A stretch of DNA of 6,535 nt from Acidimicrobiales bacterium (GTDB taxonomy: Bacteria > Actinomycetota > Acidimicrobiia > Acidimicrobiales > VFJN01): the NCBI GenBank assembly GCA_016936035.1, contig JAFGPU010000048.1, positions 1-6,535 on the forward strand, in the 5' to 3' direction. The notes beneath the pieces were generated by a model, which saw only the letters and a program-made list of their open reading frames with translations, did not search any database and was not told the DNA's origin. Each line of letters starts with the position of its first letter. The first letter of the stretch is position 1. Of this stretch, positions 1 through 4,806 are shown piece by piece. The translations under genes were made by a program, and so were the position numbers.

Positions 1-638
1 CGGTCCTCGTTCGCCAGCGCCTCGGCGAGGTCGAGGCCGAGACCGTCGTAGACCGCCCGCCGGTCGCTGACGACGCACCGCCAGGGTGACGACGCGATCT
101 GCTCGGCGAGCTCGGTCGCGGCCTCGAGGGCCGTGCCCGTCGGCACGAGGCGGTCGACCAGGCCGATGCGCTCGGCTTCGGCGGCGTCGATCTCGCGCCC
201 GGTCAGGATCAGGTCGAGGGCGCGCCCGAGGCCGACGATGCGGGGCAGCCGGTACGTGCCCCCGTCGACCAGCGGCACCCCCCAGCGCCGCTCGAGGCAG
301 CCGAACCGGGCGCCCTCACCGGCCACCCGCAGGTCGCACCACGCCGCCAGCTCGAGCCCGCCGGCGACGCACCAGCCCTCGACGGCGGCGATGACAGGCT
401 TCGAGAGGGTGAGCCGGGTGGGGCCCAGCGGGCCGCTGTCGCGCAGCTTGGGCAGGTCGCGCAGGTTGGCCCCGGCGCAGAACGCCGTCGTGTCGCCGGT
501 GAGAACGGCCACCTTGGCGGTGTCGTCGTAGTCGAACGCGACGAACTGGTCGTGCAGCCGCTGGGCCGTCCGGGTGTTGATCGCGTTGCGGACGTCGGGC
601 TGGTCGATGTGGATCACGCGCACGGGGCCTGCTGCCAT
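1..638 (-). CDS. Enoyl-CoA hydratase/isomerase (crotonase family), C-terminus missing
   Basis: Reading the minus strand from the ATG at 638 gives an open frame of 212 codons that runs off the left edge, so roughly the last 40-50 residues of a ~255-residue family are absent. Seen in the protein: an early PDVRNAIN segment (residues 14-21), the oxyanion-hole loop FCAGAN (53-58), then VAGGLELAAWCDLRVA (91-106) and FGCLERRWGVP (112-122). The two glutamates matching the catalytic pair of rat enoyl-CoA hydratase (Glu144, Glu164) are both present, as E96 and E116, so a hydratase is more likely than a non-catalytic relative. The family hydrates 2-enoyl-CoA in the cytoplasm, usually in fatty acid or amino acid breakdown; the exact substrate cannot be read from sequence. 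The start is chosen because the ATG four bases further out (642) is in another frame. It lacks a clear ribosome binding site, and the N-terminus is about ten residues shorter than usual. Divergent from rsmD, so it is probably a separate transcription unit. Confidence 0.9.
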   Translation of the reverse strand, partial: MAAGPVRVIHIDQPDVRNAINTRTAQRLHDQFVAFDYDDTAKVAVLTGDTTAFCAGANLRDLPKLRDSGPLGPTRLTLSKPVIAAVEGWCVAGGLELAAWCDLRVAGEGARFGCLERRWGVPLVDGGTYRLPRIVGLGRALDLILTGREIDAAEAERIGLVDRLVPTGTALEAATELAEQIASSPWRCVVSDRRAVYDGLGLDLAEALANED

Positions 639-658
639 CCATCGAGGATGCCACCCGG

Positions 659-664
659 TACCGT
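659..664 (+). promoter_or_regulatory. Candidate -10 box of a leaderless rsmD promoter
   Basis: TACCGT fits the actinobacterial -10 pattern TANNNT. It ends 7 bases before the ATG at 672, so transcription would begin at about 671-672 and the mRNA would have essentially no leader. This agrees with the lack of a Shine-Dalgarno sequence before that ATG. No convincing -35 box is visible. The assignment is inferred from pattern and spacing only. Confidence 0.45.
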
Positions 665-671
665 GCCGCGG

Positions 672-1214
672 ATGCGAGTCGTGGCGGGAACGGCACGGGG
701 CCGGACGCTGGTGGCGCCCCCGGGCGCGCGCACGCGCCCCACCACCGACCGGGTGCGCGAGGCCGTCTTCAACGCCCTGTGGAGCCGTGGGGCACTCGAG
801 GGGGCCCGGGTCGTCGACCTGTTCGCCGGCAGCGGCGCCCTCGGGGTCGAGGCCCTGTCGCGGGGGGCGGCGCACGCGACCTTCGTCGACAGCGACCGCG
901 CCGCGCGCGCCGCCATCCGACGCAACCTGGAGGCCTGCGGGCTGGCCGACCGGGCCACCGTCGTGGCCGCCCCCGTGGAGCGGTGGGTGGCCGCGCACGG
1001 CGGTGACGAGCGCTTCGACCTGGTGTTCTGCGACCCGCCCTACGCTTTCGACCGATGGGCGGAGCTGCTCTCGTCGCTCCCCGCCGACCTGGTCGTCATC
1101 GAGGCCGCGGCGCCGGTGGCGCTGCCCGCGGGCTGGGCGCTGGAGCGGCAGTCGCGCTACGGCGGGACGTGGGTGGGCTTCGCCGTCCCGCCCCCCGGCA
1201 CGGCGACCGCATGA
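672..1214 (+). CDS. rsmD: 16S rRNA (guanine(966)-N(2))-methyltransferase RsmD
   Basis: A 180-residue protein, close to the usual 180-200 for RsmD, which methylates N2 of G966 in 16S rRNA of the assembling 30S subunit using S-adenosylmethionine. Seen in order: the N-terminal MRVVAGTARGR typical of the family; PTTDRVREAVFNAL (residues 23-36); the SAM-binding motif VDLFAGSGALGVEALSRGA (48-66); an acidic residue after the next strand (D73/D75); the N6/N2-methylase motif DPPY (121-124); and the C-terminal SRYGGTWVGF. The frame is open upstream to 552, with another ATG at 648. I chose 672 because homologues begin at this MRVVAG motif and because a TANNNT box sits 7 bases before it. It stands divergent to the enoyl-CoA hydratase and upstream of coaD, an rsmD-coaD pairing that is very common in bacteria. 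It is separated from coaD by 114 bases that hold another promoter-like box. Confidence 0.95.
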   Translation: MRVVAGTARGRTLVAPPGARTRPTTDRVREAVFNALWSRGALEGARVVDLFAGSGALGVEALSRGAAHATFVDSDRAARAAIRRNLEACGLADRATVVAAPVERWVAAHGGDERFDLVFCDPPYAFDRWAELLSSLPADLVVIEAAAPVALPAGWALERQSRYGGTWVGFAVPPPGTATA

Positions 1215-1269
1215 CGCGCGCGCCGGCGCCCCGTGTGCTGCATGTCGGGGTCGGCGGGGTGTCGTCGAT

Positions 1270-1275
1270 TACCGT
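1270..1275 (+). promoter_or_regulatory. Candidate -10 box upstream of coaD
   Basis: TACCGT, identical to the box before rsmD, lies in the 114-base gap between rsmD and coaD. A start of transcription near 1282 would give a leader of about 47 bases that includes the coaD ribosome binding site AGGAG (1315-1319). No good -35 box is seen, so coaD could equally be read through from rsmD. Confidence 0.3.
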
Positions 1276-1328
1276 GAACACGTTCGCTAGCGGCTGTCCG
1301 CCTGCCCGCTGACCAGGAGTCCCGACCA

Positions 1329-1844
1329 GTGACCACCGTCCTCTACCCCGGGTCGTTCGATCCGATCCACAACGGCCACATCGAGATCATCGAGGTCGCG
1401 TCGCGGCTGTTCGACGAGGTGGTCGTCGCGGCGGTGCGCAACCCGCAGAAGGGCGAGCCGCTGTTCACGCTCGAGGAACGGCAGGGGCTCATCGCCGACT
1501 CGACGGCGCACCTGGGCAACGTGCGCATCACCATGTTCTCGAGCCTGGTGGTCGACCTGGCACGCGACGTCGGCGCCGACTTCATCGTCAAGGGCCTGCG
1601 GGTCGTCTCCGACTTCGAGTCCGAACTGATGATGGCGCAGATGAACAAGCGGGTCTCGGGCGTCGACACGCTGTTCATCCCCTCGGGGTCGTCGCACTCG
1701 TACCTGGCGTCCAAGCTCATCCGCGAGATCGCCCGCTACCACGGCGACATCTCGTCGATGGTGCCGCCGGGCGTGGCCAAGCTGCTGGCCGACAAGTACG
1801 GGGCGGGACCCGAGGGCACAGGCGAGGGAGGTGGCGAGCCATGA
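1329..1844 (+). CDS. coaD: Phosphopantetheine adenylyltransferase CoaD (PPAT)
   Basis: CoaD transfers AMP from ATP to 4'-phosphopantetheine to make dephospho-CoA, the penultimate step of coenzyme A synthesis in the cytoplasm. The 171-residue protein opens with VLYPGSFDPIHNGH (residues 4-17), the nucleotidyltransferase signature whose HNGH histidines bind ATP. It continues with the catalytic-region lysine RNPQK (37-41), VKGLR (87-91), DFESELMMAQMNK (95-107) and the C-terminal GDISSMVP (139-146). The body ends near residue 158; the extra tail GAGPEGTGEGGGEP looks disordered. The start is GTG, fixed by the Shine-Dalgarno AGGAG (1315-1319) 9 bases upstream and by homology right from residue 3. 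The usual Ser-rich SSS stretch before the LxREI helix reads ASK here (127-129). Its stop overlaps the start of the next gene (ATGA, 1841-1844), so the two are probably translationally coupled. Confidence 0.96.
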   Translation: MTTVLYPGSFDPIHNGHIEIIEVASRLFDEVVVAAVRNPQKGEPLFTLEERQGLIADSTAHLGNVRITMFSSLVVDLARDVGADFIVKGLRVVSDFESELMMAQMNKRVSGVDTLFIPSGSSHSYLASKLIREIARYHGDISSMVPPGVAKLLADKYGAGPEGTGEGGGEP

Positions 1845-2461
1845 ACGACGACGACGACCACTCCTTCGAGCACAGCTTCGACGCCCGGGTGGCGGAGCGA
1901 GCACCCGGAGGAGACGTCGAGGCGCTGCTCCACCACCTGCACGAGATCATCGACACGGCGCGGCCGGCACCGCTGTCGACCCAGGTCAAGGTCGATCGGG
2001 ACGAGATCCTCGATCTGCTCGACCAGGCCATCGAGCGGCTGCCCGACGAGGTCCGGGCGTCACGCTGGCTGCTCAAGGACCGCGAGGAGTTCCTCGACCG
2101 CACCCAGCGCGAGGCCGACGACATCCTCGCCGCGGCGCGGGGCCAGGCCGAGCGCATGGTGCAGCGGTCCGAGGTCATGAAGGCGGCCGAGGCCAAGGCT
2201 CGCCGCATCATGGAGAACGCCCGGGCCGAGGCCAGCCGCCAGCGCAACGAGGCCGACGACTTCTGCGACAAGCGCCTCGCCCAGCTCGAGACGGTGCTGG
2301 AGCGCACCATGTCGGTCATCGCCTCGGGTCGCGCCAAGCTGCGCGGCCCGGCGGGCGAGGGCCTGCCGCCCGCCGGCCCGCCGTCGCCGGCGGCCAACGG
2401 TCGAGGCCACGACCACGACGACGAGCCCGCCCCGGGCTTCTTCGACCAGGACCGCCTGTAG
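1841..2461 (+). CDS. SepIVA/DivIVA-like coiled-coil protein
   Basis: A 206-residue cytoplasmic protein with no signal peptide or membrane segment. Seen: an acidic, His-rich N-terminus (MNDDDDHSF); a conserved-looking segment of residues 26-76, with HHLHEIIDTAR and DEILDLLDQAIERLPDE; a long charged, Ala-rich coiled coil from about 77 to 167, with repeats of the EADDILAAARGQAERM kind; and a Pro/Gly/His/Asp-rich tail (169-206). This layout and its position next to DUF177 match mycobacterial SepIVA (Rv2927c), a DivIVA-domain protein needed for septation and cell-envelope growth. The end of the coiled coil (CDKRLAQLETVLERTM) also resembles it. Automated annotation often labels such proteins ATP synthase subunit B-like because of the coiled coil; no membrane anchor is present, so that is unlikely. 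The ATG is fixed by a strong Shine-Dalgarno GGAGGT (1827-1832) 8 bases upstream and overlaps the coaD stop. The SepIVA assignment is by memory of the family and context, not by search. Confidence 0.8.
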   Translation: MNDDDDHSFEHSFDARVAERAPGGDVEALLHHLHEIIDTARPAPLSTQVKVDRDEILDLLDQAIERLPDEVRASRWLLKDREEFLDRTQREADDILAAARGQAERMVQRSEVMKAAEAKARRIMENARAEASRQRNEADDFCDKRLAQLETVLERTMSVIASGRAKLRGPAGEGLPPAGPPSPAANGRGHDHDDEPAPGFFDQDRL

Positions 2462-2501
2462 GGCCGGGCCCCGACTCCTGGGGGTGCGGCGGCGTCGGCC
2501 C

Positions 2502-2507
2502 TAGCCT
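2502..2507 (+). promoter_or_regulatory. Candidate -10 box of a leaderless DUF177 promoter
   Basis: TAGCCT (in CTAGCCTGGG) ends exactly 7 bases before the GTG start at 2515, the same spacing as at rsmD, and the same heptamer CTAGCCT recurs before smc. No Shine-Dalgarno is seen between it and the GTG. No clear -35 box is visible. Confidence 0.5.
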
Positions 2508-2514
2508 GGGCGGC

Positions 2515-3024
2515 GTGAGCCGTCCGTTCCACGTCTCGACCGCCGAGTTGTTCCGCGAGCGGGGGGCCCGGCACGCGGTCACCCTGGCGGGGCCGCTGCC
2601 CGGCCTCGCTCTCTCGACGACCCGTCTGAGCGGCGACGACGTCGTCGCGGAGGTGGTGCTCGAGGCCCAGGGCGACTTCGTCACGGTCACGGGCACGGCC
2701 ACGGGGTGGTGGGAGGGCGAGTGTCGCCGGTGCCTCGAGCCCACCGGCGGCGAGGTGACCGTCGAGCTCTCCGAGGTGTTCGAGCCCGATCCGGTGGACG
2801 GGGAGACCTACCCGCTGGGGCGCGACGACCTCGACCTCGAGCCCGCCCTGCGCGAGGCGCTGGCGCTGGCGCTGCCGCTCGCACCGCTGTGCGACGAGGC
2901 GTGCGCCGGCCCCGACCCCGACGCCCACCCGGTGTCGATCGCCGTCGACGACGAAGGGGCCGACGAGGAGCCCCCGCGCGATGAACGGTGGGGCGCCCTC
3001 GACACGCTCCGCTTCGACCGGTGA
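2515..3024 (+). CDS. YceD/DUF177 family protein (23S rRNA accumulation)
   Basis: A 169-residue protein of the DUF177 (YceD) family, which sits directly upstream of rpmF in most bacteria and is linked to 23S rRNA accumulation and large-subunit assembly. Seen: a beta-rich first half; the CRRCLEP motif (residues 70-76); VTVELSEVFEPDP (81-93); the acidic LDLEPALREALALALPLAPLC stretch (106-126), the most typical part of the family; and an acidic tail ending in ERWGALDTLRF (157-167). Two of the usual cysteines near the end (C126, C130) are kept, but the later CPxCG-type pair common in relatives is absent and reads GPDPDAHP. The start is GTG at 2515; the frame is open far upstream, but that part lies over the SepIVA-like gene and is a shadow. 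The gene is 53 bases after its neighbour and probably has its own promoter. The exact molecular role of the family is not well settled. Confidence 0.9.
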   Translation: MSRPFHVSTAELFRERGARHAVTLAGPLPGLALSTTRLSGDDVVAEVVLEAQGDFVTVTGTATGWWEGECRRCLEPTGGEVTVELSEVFEPDPVDGETYPLGRDDLDLEPALREALALALPLAPLCDEACAGPDPDAHPVSIAVDDEGADEEPPRDERWGALDTLRFDR

Positions 3025-3059
3025 CCGGCGAGGGTTCGACGGTTCTGGCGGGGCCCCGC

Positions 3060-3065
3060 TAGTCT
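3060..3065 (+). promoter_or_regulatory. Candidate -10 box of the rpmF promoter
   Basis: TAGTCT (in CTAGTCT) fits TANNNT and resembles the CTAGCCT boxes before DUF177 and smc. Transcription from about 3072 would give a leader of about 73 bases before rpmF containing the hairpins described below. TTCGAC at 3035-3040 is a possible -35 with a long 19-base spacer. Confidence 0.45.
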
Positions 3066-3076
3066 TTCTCCTCCGT

Positions 3077-3119
3077 GCCCGCCTGGCGGGCGGTTCTCGC
3101 GCCGTGAGGGCGCGCCCTC
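3077..3119 (+). promoter_or_regulatory. Structured rpmF leader: two hairpins and a 14-base palindrome
   Basis: Seen by base pairing: hairpin 1 pairs 3077-3082 with 3086-3091 (GCCCGC / GCGGGC, 3-base loop). Hairpin 2 pairs 3098-3103 with 3109-3114 (CGCGCC / GGCGCG, 5-base loop). The perfect palindrome GAGGGCGCGCCCTC at 3106-3119 overlaps hairpin 2 and could instead fold as GAGGG/CCCTC, so the two are mutually exclusive. All lie between the candidate promoter and the rpmF ribosome binding site. A role in controlling rpmF and the downstream plsX, or as a DNA operator, is inference. No U-run follows, so it is not an ordinary intrinsic terminator. Confidence 0.4.
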
Positions 3120-3144
3120 GTCGAGACGTTGCAGGAAGACTCCC

Positions 3145-3324
3145 ATGGCCGTCCCCAAGAAGAAGACCTCCAAGGCCAAGAGCCGCAGCCGCAAGGCCAG
3201 CGCGTGGCGCCTCGATCGTCCGGCGCGGAGCGTCTGCCCCCGGTGTGACTCCGTGAAGCGGCCGCACGTCGTGTGCGGCAACTGCGGCTGGTACGGCGGT
3301 CGGGTGGCCGTCGAGGTCGACTGA
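3145..3324 (+). CDS. rpmF: 50S ribosomal protein L32 (bL32)
   Basis: A complete 59-residue protein beginning MAVPKKKTSKAKSRSRK, the standard bL32 start, with a very basic first half that binds 23S rRNA. The second half carries a four-cysteine zinc ribbon, CPRC (31-34) and CGNC (44-47), so this is the zinc-binding (C+) form rather than the cysteine-free version that many bacteria keep for zinc shortage. The protein ends GGRVAVEVD. The ATG is preceded by AGGA (3133-3136) 8 bases upstream. It lies 120 bases after DUF177, the usual partner, and 65 bases before plsX; the DUF177-rpmF-plsX order is widespread in bacteria. The leader is structured and has its own candidate promoter, as expected for a highly expressed ribosomal gene. 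Confidence 0.97.
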   Translation: MAVPKKKTSKAKSRSRKASAWRLDRPARSVCPRCDSVKRPHVVCGNCGWYGGRVAVEVD

Positions 3325-3389
3325 GCGCCGAGCTCGCGAGCACTCCGCTGAGCCGCACCTCCGACACCACGTCGCCGTCCCCTTCCCCG

Positions 3390-4370
3390 ATGCTGCCGAT
3401 CGCCATCGACGCCATGGGCGGCGACAACGCGCCCACGGCCATCGTCGAGGGTGCCCGGCAGGCAGCAGCCGAACTGGGCGTGCCCATCGTGCTCGTCGGC
3501 CGGCCCGACGCCGTCGATGCGCAGCGCGGCGACCTCGACGTCATCGAGGCGTCCCAGGTCATCGCCATGGACGCCGATCCAGGCTCGAGCGTGCGCACCA
3601 TGAAGGACTCCTCGCTCGTGCGGGCCGCCGAGGCGGTGCGCGACGGGCGGGCGTCGGCCATGGTGTCGGCGGGCAACACGGGGGCCACCATGGCGTCGGC
3701 CCTGCTGCGCATGGGCCGCATCAAGGGGGTGTCCCGGCCGGCCATCGCCACGCCGATCCCCGTGCCGGGGGCCACGCCCACCGTGCTGCTCGACGCCGGC
3801 GCCAACGCCGAGTGCCAGGCTGCCTGGCTGGTGCAGTTCGCCCAGATGGGCGCCGTGTTCGCCCGTGAGCGCTACGGGGTCGCCGAGCCACGGGTGGGGC
3901 TGCTGTCCATCGGCGAGGAGGCCATCAAGGGCAACCCGCTGGTGAAGGAGACCCACCCGCTTCTGGCCGACGCGTCCGCCCTCGAGCGGTCGGGTGGCCG
4001 GTTCGTCGGCAACGTCGAGGGTCGCGACATCATGACCGACGAGGTCGACGTGGTGGTGACCGACGGCTTCACCGGCAACGTGGCGCTCAAGACCCTCGAG
4101 GGGGGCATGAAGACCCTGGTGCGCAGCGTGCTCGACGCCCTCGGAGCCACCGATGTGGCCGACCAGGCGCTCCAGGCGTTGCTGCCCCTGTACGCCACGC
4201 TCGATCCCGACCAGACGGGCGGCGCCATGCTGCTGGGGGTCGACGGCGTATGCATCATCAGCCACGGTTCGTCGTCGGCGACGGCGGTCGTGAACGCCGC
4301 CCGCGTGGCCAAGGAGATGGTCGAGGCGAACGTGGTCGAGCGCCTGCGTGCGGCCGTCGCCCCGCTCTGA
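3390..4370 (+). CDS. plsX: Phosphate acyltransferase PlsX
   Basis: PlsX converts acyl-ACP and phosphate to acyl-phosphate, the acyl donor for PlsY in the first step of phosphatidic acid synthesis. It is a peripheral membrane enzyme. The 326-residue length is typical. Motifs in order: IAIDAMGGDNAP (residues 4-15), SSVRTMKDSS (66-75), MVSAGNTGA (91-99), VLLDAGANAEC (132-142), GLLSIGEEAIKGN (170-182), FVGNVEGRDI (205-214), VVTDGFTGNVALK (222-234) and GGAMLLGVDGVCIISHGSS (277-295). The frame is open upstream to 3273, but that part overlaps rpmF and is low-complexity Ser/Pro/Thr. The ATG at 3390 matches the family start. This ATG has no Shine-Dalgarno; a C/T-rich run precedes it, and no TANNNT box is near. 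It is therefore probably co-transcribed with rpmF. It is followed by acpP, whose product, once loaded, is the source of its substrate. Confidence 0.96.
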   Translation: MLPIAIDAMGGDNAPTAIVEGARQAAAELGVPIVLVGRPDAVDAQRGDLDVIEASQVIAMDADPGSSVRTMKDSSLVRAAEAVRDGRASAMVSAGNTGATMASALLRMGRIKGVSRPAIATPIPVPGATPTVLLDAGANAECQAAWLVQFAQMGAVFARERYGVAEPRVGLLSIGEEAIKGNPLVKETHPLLADASALERSGGRFVGNVEGRDIMTDEVDVVVTDGFTGNVALKTLEGGMKTLVRSVLDALGATDVADQALQALLPLYATLDPDQTGGAMLLGVDGVCIISHGSSSATAVVNAARVAKEMVEANVVERLRAAVAPL

Positions 4371-4412
4371 ACCGCACGTCCGTGTTCACAAGCGCACAAT
4401 CTCTGGCCTCGC

Positions 4413-4418
4413 TACACT
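4413..4418 (+). promoter_or_regulatory. Candidate -10 box upstream of acpP
   Basis: TACACT (in CTACACT) lies in the 85-base gap between plsX and acpP and fits TANNNT well. Transcription from about 4425 would give a leader of about 31 bases holding the acpP ribosome binding site. TTCACA at 4385-4390 resembles a -35 box, but the 22-base spacer is too long for confidence. Confidence 0.45.
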
Positions 4419-4441
4419 GCCCGCCGTTCTTGACCGTGACC

Positions 4442-4446
4442 AGGAG
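4442..4446 (+). promoter_or_regulatory. Ribosome binding site that decides the acpP start
   Basis: AGGAG is 9 bases before the GTG at 4456 but only 3 before the TTG at 4450 and 42 before the ATG at 4489, which favours GTG. It lies inside an 11-base string, TGACCAGGAGT, that also occurs before coaD at 1310-1320, there too 8 bases ahead of a GTG start. Confidence 0.6.
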
Positions 4447-4455
4447 TAGTTGAGC

Positions 4456-4743
4456 GTGCCCGCCGAGACCCACGTCGAGCGCAGTCCCATGGATCGCCAG
4501 CAGGTCTTCGACCTCATCCGCGACCGCCTCGCCGACATCCTCGAGGTCGACCCGTCGACCATCCACGAAGGCGACTCGTTCACCGACGACCTCGACGCCG
4601 ACTCCCTGGCTCTCATCGAGTTGGCCGAGGCCCTCGAGGAGGAGCTCAGCGAGCGCAGCGTCGGCTTCCGCATCGAGGACGAAGATCTCGAGGACATCAA
4701 GTCGGTGCGCGACGCGGTCGACTACGTCCTCGCCCGGCTCTGA
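4456..4743 (+). CDS. acpP: Acyl carrier protein
   Basis: A 95-residue acidic helical protein that carries growing acyl chains on a 4'-phosphopantetheine arm in type II fatty acid synthesis and supplies acyl groups to PlsX. Seen: helix 1 VFDLIRDRLADILEVDP (residues 17-33), then DDLDADSLALIELAEALEEEL (44-64), in which Ser50 of the DSL motif is the attachment residue, and a closing helix VRDAVDYVL (84-92). The attachment motif reads DADSLALIEL instead of the commoner LDSLDxVEL, a mild variation. The GTG start is set by AGGAG 9 bases upstream; starting at the ATG 4489 (MDRQQVF) would give a more usual 84 residues, and the first 11 residues look unstructured, so that start remains possible. It follows plsX by 85 bases. 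Its TGA is in the same frame as rnc. Confidence 0.95.
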   Translation: MPAETHVERSPMDRQQVFDLIRDRLADILEVDPSTIHEGDSFTDDLDADSLALIELAEALEEELSERSVGFRIEDEDLEDIKSVRDAVDYVLARL

Positions 4744-4752
4744 GGCAACGCC

Positions 4753-4806
4753 ATCCCCCTCCCCGTCAACCGACTCGACGAGCTCGTCGAACGACTGGGC
4801 ATCACC
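4753..4806 (+). other. rnc: Probable N-terminal part of RNase III, non-canonical ATC start
   Basis: Reading in the rnc frame from 4753 gives 18 further residues, IPLPVNRLDELVERLGIT, which look like the first helix of RNase III (compare the NRLxxxLG pattern of E. coli Rnc). No ATG, GTG or TTG exists in this frame between the acpP stop (4741-4743) and the GTG at 4807. GAGG at 4742-4745 lies 7 bases before the ATC at 4753, a good Shine-Dalgarno spacing. Either translation begins at ATC, or the base should be G (ATG) and the sequence holds an error or mutation. Confidence 0.5.

Noticed and set aside
1..638. Frameshift in the enoyl-CoA hydratase, because no complete minus-strand frame is seen
   Set aside because: The frame is continuous from 638 to the window edge with all motifs in order; it simply has no stop inside the window.
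552..671. Longer rsmD starting at 552 or 648
   Set aside because: The 552 start lies inside the divergent enoyl-CoA hydratase gene, and RsmD homology begins at MRVVAG (672). The ATG at 648 cannot be fully excluded but would add residues without a family match.
1831..2514. Upstream extension of the DUF177 frame, giving a 397-residue protein
   Set aside because: The extra part is an Arg/Gly/Pro-rich out-of-frame reading of the SepIVA-like gene; DUF177 homology begins at the GTG 2515.
1717..3267. A 516-codon minus-strand open frame opposite coaD to rpmF
   Set aside because: Arg/Ala/Pro/Ser-rich shadow of clearly coding plus-strand genes; no motif or ribosome binding site supports it.
4450..4455. 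TTG at 4450 as the acpP start
   Set aside because: The Shine-Dalgarno would be only 3 bases away; the GTG at 4456 has a 9-base spacing identical to that at coaD.
4741..4755. Readthrough of the acpP TGA to make an ACP-RNase III fusion, since both are in the same frame
   Set aside because: Nothing suggests recoding: no selenocysteine-type structure was seen and both proteins are complete as separate families. A separate rnc start nearby is simpler.
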